From Coprenecus sp902388455 (GTDB lineage Bacteria > Bacteroidota > Bacteroidia > Bacteroidales > UBA932): DNA of 64,000 nucleotides. This document shows, piece by piece, positions 8,399 through 18,400 of the stretch. Where the stretch lies: assembly GCA_963931615.1 (NCBI GenBank), contig OZ007032.1:806001-870000 (forward strand), read 5' to 3'. The stretch's first letter is position 1. Each line of letters starts with the position of its first letter. The notes below the pieces were generated by a model, which searched no databases, was not told the origin of the DNA, and worked only from the letters and a program-made list of their open reading frames with translations. The translations under genes were made by a program, and so were the position numbers.

Positions 8399-8423
8399 TG
8401 GAAATAGTTGACGAATAATAATT

Positions 8424-9047
8424 ATGGCAATAAAGATTACAACAAGGATAACGGATAAGGACCTCACCGGCCACAGCCACTGGTGGGGTGCCCCCGATAT
8501 GCCGGAAGGGATGGCCTATCCCTGTATTGAGGTGGAGGATGAGGACGGCGGCAGGTATCCGGAGCCGCTGACGTTCGTGTGCCAGATCAGGTGTGCGGAT
8601 ATTGCGGGGCTGGATCCGGAGGGGCTGCTGCCGCACAAGGGGCTGCTGTACTTCTTCGCACCGATAGACTATTTTCTGGGGGATGACGGCTCTCCCCTGG
8701 ATTACCATGATTCTCCGGCGGTGCTGTACACTGAGCGGGAGGAGGGGCTGCGCCCGTATGAACTGTGCTGGGAGGGAACGGACGAGAGTGTTTTCAGACC
8801 GGTGGAGGAGATGCTGTTTTCCAGGGCGGAGTCTCCGCGGGGCGACGGCCACATCCTACTGGGCGAGCCTTATCAGGAAGAGGTGCGCCAGGCTCATCCG
8901 GGCTGCCTGTCGCTGTTGCAGATAGATGAGGATGACCGCTGGGGGCTGCGTTTCTATGATTGCGGGATGTACTATTTCCTCATCCGTCCCCGGGAACTCA
9001 GGGCCCGCAGATGGGGACGGGTTGAGGGGGATATGTTTTTTTATTAA
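8424..9047 (+). CDS. DUF1963/YwqG-like protein
   Basis: A 207-residue soluble protein. The pattern of a Trp-Gly-Gly/Pro-rich opening (SHWWGAPDMPEGMAYP), then PLTFVCQIRCADIAGLDPEGLLPHKGLLYFFAPIDYF, is that of DUF1963, whose members include Bacillus YwqG; their role is unknown. The C-terminal LSLLQIDEDDRWGLRFYDCGMYYFLIRPREL also fits. It is monocistronic, with its own -7 box, and converges on the metal efflux operon. YwqG proteins are often found near toxin-immunity genes, but no such partner is seen here. Confidence 0.82.
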   Translation: MAIKITTRITDKDLTGHSHWWGAPDMPEGMAYPCIEVEDEDGGRYPEPLTFVCQIRCADIAGLDPEGLLPHKGLLYFFAPIDYFLGDDGSPLDYHDSPAVLYTEREEGLRPYELCWEGTDESVFRPVEEMLFSRAESPRGDGHILLGEPYQEEVRQAHPGCLSLLQIDEDDRWGLRFYDCGMYYFLIRPRELRARRWGRVEGDMFFY

Positions 9048-9116
9048 ACAAAATCCGCCGCCAGAACACCCGTCCCGGCAGCGGATCATCTATTAAGTTC
9101 AGCGTAACTACAAGCG

Positions 9117-10328
9117 CTACAGCCTGTTCTTGTAAACCTCCGCCAGCAGCTTGCGGTACTGGTTCTCGAGGAGGAGGTAGGTGGAGATGTTGCCGTAGAC
9201 GTTGTCGGCCTCGACGTAGTAGTCGATGACGGACATCTGGCCGGCCAGGACGGCGGACTTGAGGGCGTCGAGGGTGCTGTGCATCAGGGGCACGTCGTAG
9301 GTCTGGACGGCTGAGTGAATCTGCTGCAGCTCGTTGTAGCGGGACTGGAGCTGGGTCTCGGCCTGCAGGCGGGCGTTCTCGAGCTCGCTCTGGGCGGCGG
9401 TGTGGCGGGCCTCGGCGATCTTGGTCTTGTTGCGGGAGGAGAACAGGGGCAGGGAGGCTCCGACGAGGAAGCCGTTGGAGGCCTCCTTCATGGCGGTGTT
9501 GCGGCGGTAGCCGACCTCGAATTTGGGCAGCCAGTTCTGCTTGTTGACCTTAATCTCCTGGGCGGCTGCGTCTACGGAGGCCTCTGCGGAGAGGATTCCG
9601 GCGTCGGTGGCCATTACCTCGGCGTAGAACTCATCGTAGTTCACTACCTCTGCGGCAGCAGGGTATTGAGCCGTCAGCAGTTCCACGGGGATATTGCCGT
9701 TCATGGCCCTGAGGGTCTGGAGAGTATTCTGCCGTGCAGCCTCGTTCTGGGCCGCGAGGGTGCGGACGTTCATCCGCTCCATTTTCACCTTATTGACCTC
9801 TATGATATTTGCGCCTCCCTCGGAGAAGCGTTTCTCCATCAGGGCGAGGAGTTCGTCGGCGTTGGCCATCCTGGTATCCAGCAGCTCTTTTTCCTGATTG
9901 AGCCGGACGAGGTCGAGGCACAGGAGCTGGGCCTGCAGGAGGATGTCCCTGCGCTGGAGGGCGTACTGCATGTCGAGGACCTCGTTCTGCAGCTTACCGG
10001 ATTTGCCCCTCGAGACGTACTGCGAGGGGAAGTCGAAGCCCATGGAGACTACGAGCTCGGAGCTGGCGACTCCGTCATATCCGCGGGTGAAGAAGGGGCT
10101 GTAGGATACGGAGAGGTCCTGCTGGAGGTTGTTCTGGGCCTGGATCTCGAGCCGGGAGGCCTCGTTGTTCTGCTGGAGGGCGCGGAGCTGAAGGTTGTTC
10201 CTCTCCACTGCGGCCAGCACCGAGTCGATGCTCTCCATGCTCTGGGCCCTGAGGCTGCCGCAGGGCATGGCGGAAAGGCCCAGCGCTGCAGCGGTCAGAA
10301 ACGGTAGTATGCTGTAAAATATTTTCAT
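9117..10328 (-). CDS. TolC-type outer membrane factor of the metal efflux operon
   Basis: Outer-membrane channel of a tripartite RND pump. After a Sec signal peptide (MKIFYSILPFLTAAALGLSA…) the protein has the two long helical repeats of the outer membrane efflux family, rich in Gln/Ala/Glu, with LLCLDLVRLNQEKELLDTRM and the second-repeat LGASLPLFSSRNKTKIAEA. The start at 10328 gives 403 residues and a clean signal peptide; the frame is open further upstream to 10400 but overlaps the RND gene and adds nothing family-like. Last gene of the operon, 19 bases after the pump gene. Confidence 0.9.
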   Translation of the reverse strand: MKIFYSILPFLTAAALGLSAMPCGSLRAQSMESIDSVLAAVERNNLQLRALQQNNEASRLEIQAQNNLQQDLSVSYSPFFTRGYDGVASSELVVSMGFDFPSQYVSRGKSGKLQNEVLDMQYALQRRDILLQAQLLCLDLVRLNQEKELLDTRMANADELLALMEKRFSEGGANIIEVNKVKMERMNVRTLAAQNEAARQNTLQTLRAMNGNIPVELLTAQYPAAAEVVNYDEFYAEVMATDAGILSAEASVDAAAQEIKVNKQNWLPKFEVGYRRNTAMKEASNGFLVGASLPLFSSRNKTKIAEARHTAAQSELENARLQAETQLQSRYNELQQIHSAVQTYDVPLMHSTLDALKSAVLAGQMSVIDYYVEADNVYGNISTYLLLENQYRKLLAEVYKNRL

Positions 10329-10347
10329 AAGATATATCGGATTAATT

Positions 10348-13300
10348 CTAAGCTTGTTCAATGTTCTCGGCCCTTCGCTCGCGGCGGTGCATCCAGTCAT
10401 AGACTATCGGCACAATGAAGCCGTTGAGCAGTGTGGAGGTGAGCAGTCCTCCGAGAATAACCTTGGCCATGGGGCTCTGGATCTCGTTGCCGGGCAGGTC
10501 TCCGTTGATGGCCAGTGGAATCATGGCGAGGGCCGACGAGAGGGCCGTCATCAGGATGGGGTTGAGGCGGTCCAGGGAGCCCTGGAGGATGCACTCGCGT
10601 ACGGAGAGGTGCTCCTCGGTGTGCAGGTGGTTGTAGCGGTTGATCAGCAGCATACCGTTTCGGGTGGCGATGCCGAAGAGGGCGATGAAGCCGATGATGG
10701 CTGGGATGCTGAGCTCGCCGGAGGTGATGATCAGGGCAAATACGCCTCCGATCAGGGCCAGCGGCAGGTTGAGCAGTACGACTCCGCTCTGACGGGCGTT
10801 CTTGAACTCCATGTACAGCAGCAGGAAGATGACCACGATGCTCATCAGGGAGGTGAGCAGGAGGGTCCGGCTGGCGGCCTGCTCGCTCTCGAACTGTCCG
10901 CCGTACTCGATGTGGTAGCCCTCGGGCAGTTCAATCTCCTCGTCCACTATCTTCTGGATGTCGTTCACCACTCCGCGCAGGTCGCGTCCGCGGGTGTTGG
11001 CCGAGATGACGACCTTACGCTTCACGTTCTCGCGGTTGATGGTGTTGGGGCCCATCGAGGACTCCACGTCAGCCACGTAGGAGAGGGGTATCTTGCAGCC
11101 GTCGGCATCGTCGATCATCAGGTTGCGGATGCTCTCCATGTCGCCGCGGTTGTCCTCAGAGGCGCGGACCACGAGGTTGAAGGTCTTGCCCTCCTCGTAG
11201 ACCTGCGATACAGTCTCACCGGCCATGTTCACTGTCACGAACTCGGCGAAGGCCGGCAGGGAGATGCCGTAGCGGGCGAGCATGTCGCGCTTGGGGGTGA
11301 TCTTGAGCTCGGGACGCTCGATCTGCTGCTCGACGTTGAGGTCGGCTATGCCCTCCACACCGCTGATGGCGCTCTTGATGCGGTTTCCGATGACGAACAT
11401 GTCGTTGAGGTTGTCTCCGAAGAGTTTGATGGCTATGCTGGCCTGGGTACCGCTGAGCATGGCGTCGATGCGGTGGCTGATGGGCTGGCCTATCTCTATA
11501 TTGGCTCCGGTGATGGTAGAGAGTTTCTCACGCACCTCATCCAGAACCTCCGCGTGGGAGCGCTCATCCAGGATGAAAGGTGCCTCTATCTCGGATACAT
11601 TGACTCCGAGGGCGTGCTCGTCCAGCTCGGCGCGTCCGGTCTTGCGGGCCACGGTCTGTATCTCGGGTATGGTCAGCAGCAGTTCTTCGGCCTGCCGTCC
11701 TATCTTGTCGGACTCCTCGAGGGAGACTCCGGGCAGGGAACTGACGTTGATGGTGAACGAGCCTTCGTTGAACGAGGGCAGGAAGCTGTGTCCGAGGGTG
11801 AAGAAGAGGCCGAGGGCCACGGCGAAGAGGGCGAGGGTGGAGCCGCCTACGATGGCCTTGTGGTTGAGGGCCCAGTTGAGTCCGTTGCGGTAGTGTTTCT
11901 TGAGCCACACGGCCACGAAGGCCTCCTTGGGCACCTTGGAGCTGTGCTTCTTGCCGCCAAGGAGGTAGGAGCAGAGCACGGGAGTCAGGGTCAGGGCCAC
12001 GATGGTCGAGGCGAAGAGGGCTACGATGAAGGATATTCCGAGGGGAATGAGCATCCTGCCTTCCATGCCGCTGAGGAAGAAGAGGGGCACGAAGCTGACG
12101 ATGATGATCAGGGTCGAGTTCAGAATCGGCATACGCACCTCCTTCGAGGCGTTGAACACCACGTCGATTACCGGCAGCCGCTTGTCGGGCGGCAGGGCCC
12201 GGTTCTCCCGCAGATGTTTCCAGACATTCTCCACGTCCACTATCGCGTCGTCCACGAGGGAACCGATGGCGATGGCCATACCTCCGAGGCTCATGGTGTT
12301 GAGGCTCAGCCCGAGGGCATCGAGCACGAGAATCGTGACGAGCAGCGAGAGGGGCAGAGTGATGAGCGAAATTATAGTGGTGCGGACATTGGCCAGGAAT
12401 ACGAAGAGGACGATGACCACGAAGATGGCGCCTTCATAGAGGGAGCGTTTTACATTGTTGATGGAGTTCTCGATAAATGTGGCCTGACGGAAGATGTCGG
12501 TGGACACATGCACGTCGGCGGGCAGGTTCTTCTGCAGGTCGGCGATGGCGGCGTCCAGTCTCTCTGTCAGCTCGATGGTGCCGGTGTTGGGCTGCTTGGT
12601 GACTGTCAGCAGTACGGCCGGCTTGCCGCGCTCCGAGGCCAGTCCGAGCTTGGGCTGCTGGGCTCCGATGCGCACGTCGGCCACATCCTCGAGGGTCACG
12701 GGCATTCCGCTCTCGGTGGTCTTGATGACGGCTGCGGCCATCTCCTGCACGTCCTGGGTCGATACCACTCCGCGCACGATGTACTCGCTGCCGTATTCGT
12801 AGATGACACCTCCATTGGTGTTTTGGTTCATGCCGCGGGTCACCTCCATCACTTCGCCGAGGGTGACGCCGTAGTGCTTCATCTTCTCGGGATGGATGAG
12901 TACCTGATACTCCTTGATGTCACCTCCGAGCACTGCTACCTGGGCCACACCTCCGGTGGAGAGCAGCCTGGGACGGAAGGTCCAGTCGGCCAGGGTCCTG
13001 AGGTCGAGCATCGAGGTGCTGTCGGCGGTCAGGGACACTATCAGCAGCTCTCCGAGGATGGAGGACTGTGGACCGAGGGTCGGGGTTCCGGAGTTCTCCG
13101 GCAGGTCGTCGGCGGCCGCGGCCAGTTTCTCGGATACAATCTGACGGGCAAGGTAGATGTCAGTGCCCCAGTCGAACTCTACCCATACTACGGAGAATCC
13201 GGTGGTCGAGGAGGAACGCACCCTGCGCACTCCGGTAGCACCGTTGACGGCCGTCTCGATGGGGAAGGTCACGAGCTGCTCGACCTCCTCGGCGGCCATT

Positions 13301-13464
13301 CCGTTGGCCTCGGTCATGACGACTACGGTCGGGGCGTTGAGGTCAGGGAAGACGTCTATCTCCGCGTTGAAGGTCCGGTAGAGTCCGGCGGCGAAGAGCA
13401 GAATGGCCGCGACGAGTATCAGCAGCCGGTTCTGCAGGGAAAAATGTATGATCTTGTTCAGCAT
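10348..13464 (-). CDS. cusA: CusA/CzcA-type heavy-metal RND efflux pump
   Basis: Inner-membrane proton-driven pump of 1,038 residues, full length. The heavy-metal RND class is shown by the paired acidic residues of the central membrane helix in GGMAIAIGSLVDDAIVDVENVW and by the start MLNKIIHFSLQNRLLILVAAIL. The metal ion cannot be read with certainty; CusA-like (Cu/Ag) and CzcA-like (Co/Zn/Cd) members are close. It lies between the adaptor and the outer-membrane factor. The opposite strand shows a long open frame over this gene; that is a base-composition shadow. Confidence 0.93.
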   Translation of the reverse strand: MLNKIIHFSLQNRLLILVAAILLFAAGLYRTFNAEIDVFPDLNAPTVVVMTEANGMAAEEVEQLVTFPIETAVNGATGVRRVRSSSTTGFSVVWVEFDWGTDIYLARQIVSEKLAAAADDLPENSGTPTLGPQSSILGELLIVSLTADSTSMLDLRTLADWTFRPRLLSTGGVAQVAVLGGDIKEYQVLIHPEKMKHYGVTLGEVMEVTRGMNQNTNGGVIYEYGSEYIVRGVVSTQDVQEMAAAVIKTTESGMPVTLEDVADVRIGAQQPKLGLASERGKPAVLLTVTKQPNTGTIELTERLDAAIADLQKNLPADVHVSTDIFRQATFIENSINNVKRSLYEGAIFVVIVLFVFLANVRTTIISLITLPLSLLVTILVLDALGLSLNTMSLGGMAIAIGSLVDDAIVDVENVWKHLRENRALPPDKRLPVIDVVFNASKEVRMPILNSTLIIIVSFVPLFFLSGMEGRMLIPLGISFIVALFASTIVALTLTPVLCSYLLGGKKHSSKVPKEAFVAVWLKKHYRNGLNWALNHKAIVGGSTLALFAVALGLFFTLGHSFLPSFNEGSFTINVSSLPGVSLEESDKIGRQAEELLLTIPEIQTVARKTGRAELDEHALGVNVSEIEAPFILDERSHAEVLDEVREKLSTITGANIEIGQPISHRIDAMLSGTQASIAIKLFGDNLNDMFVIGNRIKSAISGVEGIADLNVEQQIERPELKITPKRDMLARYGISLPAFAEFVTVNMAGETVSQVYEEGKTFNLVVRASEDNRGDMESIRNLMIDDADGCKIPLSYVADVESSMGPNTINRENVKRKVVISANTRGRDLRGVVNDIQKIVDEEIELPEGYHIEYGGQFESEQAASRTLLLTSLMSIVVIFLLLYMEFKNARQSGVVLLNLPLALIGGVFALIITSGELSIPAIIGFIALFGIATRNGMLLINRYNHLHTEEHLSVRECILQGSLDRLNPILMTALSSALAMIPLAINGDLPGNEIQSPMAKVILGGLLTSTLLNGFIVPIVYDWMHRRERRAENIEQA

Positions 13465-13476
13465 GACTGTCGCGGA

Positions 13477-14769
13477 TTAATGGTTGTGGGTATGGGCGGG
13501 GATGAGGTTGCCGGCTGAGGCGAGCTTGACGTGGGTGGCTCCGAGGGTCACTACGTTTTCTCCGCCCTTGAGGCCGGAGAGGATCTCATAGCGCTGTCCG
13601 TCGGTGGCTCCGAGGGTGACTTCCTGTTTCTTGTAGCAGGTCTCGTCCAGCTTGATGAAGACGAAATAGTGGCCCTGGGACTCGGTGACGGCCTCTACGG
13701 GGAGGGAGATGACTCCGTCCCTCTCGGCGGAGAGGAGCCATACCTGTGCGAAGGCTCCGGGGAGGATGTCCTCAGTGCCGTTGAATGCAAATGTCACGGG
13801 GATGTAGGCATTGGTCTCGTCGGTCGAGCGGCCGTAGCCGAGCAGGCGGCCTCCGAGTTCGGTGGTGCTGTAGACGCGGTCGCCGTATGAGAGCCTGAAG
13901 TTTGCGTCCTTGACTCCGGGCAGACGGTTGAGGTATCTTTCGGATACATCGGCCTTGAGGTACATCTTATTTCCCGTGATGACGCCGGCAAGTGGAGTGC
14001 CGACCGAAACATAATCGCCTTCCTTAACTAAGCAGTTTTTGACATATCCTTTGATGGGAGATTTGACGACAGTGCCGTTCTCTACTCCGTCGGCAGCCAG
14101 AGCCTCGTAAGTGAGGCGGGCGGTCTCATAGCGGCCCTTTGCGGCCTCGTACTCCTGTCGTGAGACGATATTGTCCTCTACCAGCTTGGCAGCCCTCTCG
14201 TATTCCTGCCTGGCGGTCTCATACTCGATTTTGGCCCTCTGCACGGGGTCTCCGTCCTGCAGGTGACGGGAAGATATGGTGAACATGGGGCTGCCCTCTT
14301 TTACGTAGCTGCCTTCCACGAGAGGGGAAACGAAGGATACCACGCCCGGAACGTTTGCCACCACCGTGGTCTCATCCTCGGGAGCCGGCATGATGCGGCC
14401 GCTGACCTCGAGGACTCCGCGGAACTTGCCGGGAAGTATGGTCTCGGCCATTACTCCGGCCGCAGCGGCGCTTTCGGCACTGAGGGTTATCTCATCGGGA
14501 TTGCCTTCTCCCTCTTCATGGGAATGGGCATCCGCTTCGGCATGACCGTGGTCATGTCCTTCGTGGCTGTGCCCTTCATGATCATGGTGGTCATGCCCCT
14601 CGTGGCTGTGTCCTTCGTGCGCATGATGGTCGTGCCCGTCATGAGCATGATCATGCATTTCCTCGGAATGGGAGTGTCCGTTGCCGGATGTGTTGTTGCA
14701 GGAGGACAGTACGCAGCATGTCGAGATGCAGAGTATGCCCAATAAGAGTGTCTTTATGGTCTGTTTCAT
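13477..14769 (-). CDS. cusB: Periplasmic adaptor (membrane fusion) lipoprotein, His-rich
   Basis: Links the RND pump to the outer-membrane channel. The signal ends in a lipobox with Cys24 (VLSSC). Residues ~30-90 are a striking metal-binding-like stretch of repeated HSHEGHDHH units. The adaptor body follows: a beta-barrel/lipoyl part (VVANVPGVVSFVSPLVEGSYVKEGSPMFTI), a helical hairpin (RAKIEYETARQEYERAAKLVED) and the second lipoyl half (KSPIKGYVKNCLVKEGDYVSVGTPLA). First gene of a three-gene operon with a candidate operator upstream. The His run supports a divalent-metal substrate such as zinc, cobalt or copper (inference). Confidence 0.92.
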   Translation of the reverse strand: MKQTIKTLLLGILCISTCCVLSSCNNTSGNGHSHSEEMHDHAHDGHDHHAHEGHSHEGHDHHDHEGHSHEGHDHGHAEADAHSHEEGEGNPDEITLSAESAAAAGVMAETILPGKFRGVLEVSGRIMPAPEDETTVVANVPGVVSFVSPLVEGSYVKEGSPMFTISSRHLQDGDPVQRAKIEYETARQEYERAAKLVEDNIVSRQEYEAAKGRYETARLTYEALAADGVENGTVVKSPIKGYVKNCLVKEGDYVSVGTPLAGVITGNKMYLKADVSERYLNRLPGVKDANFRLSYGDRVYSTTELGGRLLGYGRSTDETNAYIPVTFAFNGTEDILPGAFAQVWLLSAERDGVISLPVEAVTESQGHYFVFIKLDETCYKKQEVTLGATDGQRYEILSGLKGGENVVTLGATHVKLASAGNLIPAHTHNH

Positions 14770-14801
14770 ATGATGAGTATTTCGGTTATTTTAAAACTGC
14801 G

Positions 14802-14836
14802 CAAAAGTATCTTTTGTGCTGTGCAACTCTGTTGCA
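14802..14836 (-). promoter_or_regulatory. Promoter and candidate operator of the efflux operon
   Basis: On the minus strand TACTTTTG (14802-14809) is a -7 box. The palindrome TGCAAC-TCT-GTTGCA (14822-14836) lies 12 bases upstream of it, where the -33 region should be, so a bound repressor or activator there could control the operon. No regulator gene is adjacent. Confidence 0.5.
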
Positions 14837-14886
14837 AATACGGTACGGTATTTGTATTTTTAGAAAAATAAAAAAAGGAGAAGAAA

Positions 14887-15423
14887 ATGAAAAGTGTGAT
14901 TTTAACATTTATGATGCTGCTTACAATCGGTGCGGCAGGCGCTGTCCCTCAGAATACAAAGCATGGGCAGACGGCGGAAATTGTACGCAATTCTATTCAG
15001 GACTCTATTTTATCTGATGCTATTTGTAATATGACCTTTGTTCTTGAGGCTAATAGGCTGGTTACTCCGTCTGGCGAGAGTGTGATGGTTGCATCCAATA
15101 CCAACTTTGTCATGATTGAGGGAGATAAGGCTGTTATTCAGGTGTCTCCTCTGACGGGACCTGGAATAAATGGGGTCGGAGGTATAACGGTAGATGGTTA
15201 TATATCTGATGTTCAGTTTAATACTGATAGAAGAGGTAACCTGATTCTGACGATGAATGTGAAAGGTGCGGCTGCATCTTGTCGTCTGATGTTTACTTTA
15301 GGCAAAGGTGGAGGAATGGCCAGGGTGCGGATAGATCCCAACTATTCCGCAGATGATATAACTCTGTTCGGAGATCTTGTGCCTGCAGAGTTGTCGACAG
15401 TGCATCAGGGCCGTACGTTGTAA
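14887..15423 (+). CDS. DUF4251 exported protein
   Basis: A 178-residue protein with a signal peptide (MKSVILTFMMLLTIGAAGA). The body has the DUF4251 plan: FVLEANRLVTPSGESVMVASNTNFVMIEGDKAVIQ, then GGITVDGYISDVQFNTDRRGNLILTMNVKG and a final beta-rich part ending in DDITLFGDLVP. Function unknown; the family is largely confined to Bacteroidota and predicted periplasmic or lipid-anchored. An AAAAAAGGAG leader supports the start. It is AT-richer than the adjacent efflux operon and runs in the same direction as the AsmA-like gene 45 bases downstream. Confidence 0.82.
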   Translation: MKSVILTFMMLLTIGAAGAVPQNTKHGQTAEIVRNSIQDSILSDAICNMTFVLEANRLVTPSGESVMVASNTNFVMIEGDKAVIQVSPLTGPGINGVGGITVDGYISDVQFNTDRRGNLILTMNVKGAAASCRLMFTLGKGGGMARVRIDPNYSADDITLFGDLVPAELSTVHQGRTL

Positions 15424-15468
15424 TGTTTTTTTTGCTAACTTGCAGCGGATTTCTCTAAGTTGTAAGTT

Positions 15469-18400
15469 ATGCGACAAGGACTGAAGAAGACTCTAAAAGT
15501 CACATTGATAACGTTGGCTTCAGCCGTCGGGCTGTGCGTGGTGGCGGTAGCTGTTGTGTTGTGGCTTGTGCTCACGCCCTCAAGACTGACTCCGATAGTT
15601 GAGGAAGCTGCGAACAGGTATCTTAATGCAGAGGTCAGGATCGGAAAGGTGGATGTGACGCTGCTCTCGACATTTCCCCGCCTGACTCTAAGAGTAGAAG
15701 ACGGGGAAATGGTTGTCAGGAATACGGGTGATTCTACAAGGTCGGCTAAGCCTCACCGTGATTCTCTTTTGAGATTTGCAAGATGCAGGATTACATTTGA
15801 CCCTGTCGCCTATTTGCGTGATAATCGATTGATTATACACAGCCTGCTGCTTGACAGTGCTTCCGTGTATGCATGGAGGGATGCCAACGGGATGGCAAAT
15901 TGGAATTTTATACCGTCTGACCCTAATGACGAATCTGATACTAAGTCGGATACGGCCGACGGAGGTTTCCATCCGAGCGCTGTCGTTCTTCGTTCTTTAA
16001 GGATAAGGGGCGCGGACATAATTTTCAATGACCGTTCTACGGATATATATACAAGAGTTCATGATGTGAATACCCGTCTTAAGATGGGTGCCGGTGTGAG
16101 AGGGGCTGCGGCGGATTTGGATTTTTCCTGCGGTAATCTGATTTTCTGGCAGCAGGGAGATCTGCTGTTGCGGCGAACGGCATTGTCCCTCAAGACAACT
16201 GTTGGAATCAATGCTGACAGTATGAAAGTAGTGCTGCGCAATGCGGATTTGGGGGTTAATGATGTCCATTTGGCATTGAACGGTATGGCGCGGAGGGATA
16301 CAGTCCGTAAGGCAGTTGATCTGGATTTGAAATTCTCGGCCGTTGCTCCTTCTGTAGAGAAATTGCTGGCGATGATACCGGAGTCGGTTGTCGAGCATAA
16401 GGATCTTACAGCTGACGGGACAGTAGTCTTGGAGGGCAGTATAGACGGAGCTTACGGCAATGGTCTGCTGCCGGCCGTATCGTTGTGCATGAAGATAGAG
16501 AATGCTACAGCCCGGTACGAGGGCTTCCCTTACGGAATAGACCGTCTTAATGCAGATTTCGATGCATTTGTAGACCTTATGAGGGAGAAGGATTCTTTCT
16601 TGGACTTGAAGATTTTCCAGCTTCAGGGTAATGATATGGATATACTGGCTGATGCCAGGGTTACTGAGATTTTCGAGGATCCTCAGATTGTGTTTAATAC
16701 AAAGGCAATAGTGGATTTGGGAAGTATGTCCAAAACATTTCCGCTTAAGGAAGGACTGTCTCTTTCAGGAATTCTGGATGCTGATTTGAAGGTGCGTACA
16801 CGTTTGTCGACCATCAGAAACCAGGATTACGGCCGGATATTTGCCGCCGGTAAACTGTATATGAACGAAGTCTCCGTAAAGGATGCTTCTTCCGGTTTGG
16901 ATGCAGAGGGAAGTGTTGATTTGAAATTTTTGGGAGGTAGGGCTCTAGAACTTGATGGCCGGATTTCCAGGCTTTACTTGAAGAGCCCTTGGGCCGATGC
17001 TTTGGCTGATAGCCTGCAGTTGAGGGTGATTTCTACCCGACCCAAGGATACAACACGGGTTTTCAAGATGAAGGCTGATTTTCAAATGAACCGGGTTGGG
17101 GCATCGGTTGGAGATTCGCTGAAGGTTTTTCTTGGTAGAGGAGGTGTGACTGCATCTCTTGGACCTAATCCGGAAAGGGCAGACCGTCCGAGAATAGAGG
17201 TTGAAGTGGATACGGATTCGCTTTTCGCCAAGTACGGGGACATTAGAGGTGGGCTCAGTAACGGGCAGGTGAGCCTGCTGGCAGACAAGCTCAGGGATTC
17301 GTTGTGGAGGCCTTCTGTAATTGTAGGATTCAACCGTTTGCGTGGTGGAATGGGAGATTCTCTTGGGGTTTTCTGTGCCAAGGGACAGATTAAAGCTTCG
17401 CTTAGACCTAGAGGCAGTGAGAAAAAGCAGCCAAGAATCAGTTTTAGTGTCGAAACGGATTCAATATATGCAGGAATGGGAGAACTGTCCGGCGGTATGA
17501 AGAAAGGTGTAATCAAGTTGCAGGCAGACAAGGTACGTGATTCCTTGTGGATTCCATCGGGCACATTACGGTTCAACCGGCTGATAGCTGAGACTCCTCA
17601 GTGTGCCCTGCCTGTGCGTTTCAACCGGACCGTAATCAAGTTCGGAGACAGGAAAATCTCACTTGAGAAGGCTGTTGTCAAGGTCGGAAGGTCCAATGTG
17701 ACGCTTTCCGGCACGGTATACGATCTTTATGGGGCATTGAAACGGGGCCATTTGCTCCGTGCAGATTTGGATATTAGCTCCAAGAACCTGAATGTCAATC
17801 AACTTATGAGGGCATTTGCAACTCCGGAGGCATCTGAACAGGAGGTAGAGTCCGATACCGTGTCGAATGTGCTCAGACTTTTCGAAGTACCTGGTAATAT
17901 CAGTTTTGATCTGACTACAGACATTGACAGATTACGTTTCGGTAAATATGTATTCAGGAATATCAAGGGCAAGGCTGAACTTAAAAACAGTCATGTCTAT
18001 CTGGAGGACCTTACCCTCAATGCTCTTGACAGTGCATCGCTGAGTGCTTCGCTGATTTATAAGGCAGCCTCTTCAAAATTTGGCTATGCAGGTTTTGATT
18101 TCAAGCTACATGATATAGATATTGCATCTCTCGTAGATGCTACCCCGGCTATAGATTCCCTGGTGCCGATGCTGGAGTCTTTTAAAGGCAAAGTTCAGGT
18201 TGATGTGGCGGCAGAGGGTGTGCTGGATTCTCTGCTGAATATCAAGGTCCCGTCTCTGCGGGCAGCAGTCTATATCCGTGGCGATTCCCTTGTGTTGATG
18301 GATGGCAGGACATTTGCTGAGATATCCAAGAAACTTATGTTCAAAAATAAAGAAGAGAATTTGATAGACAGTATATCCGTCAATATTACAGTTGAGGACG

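Noticed and set aside
10354..13518. A 1,054-codon plus-strand open frame antisense to the RND pump
   Set aside because: It mirrors the codon bias of cusA on the other strand, with low-complexity Gly/Glu/Asp-rich translation and no domain.
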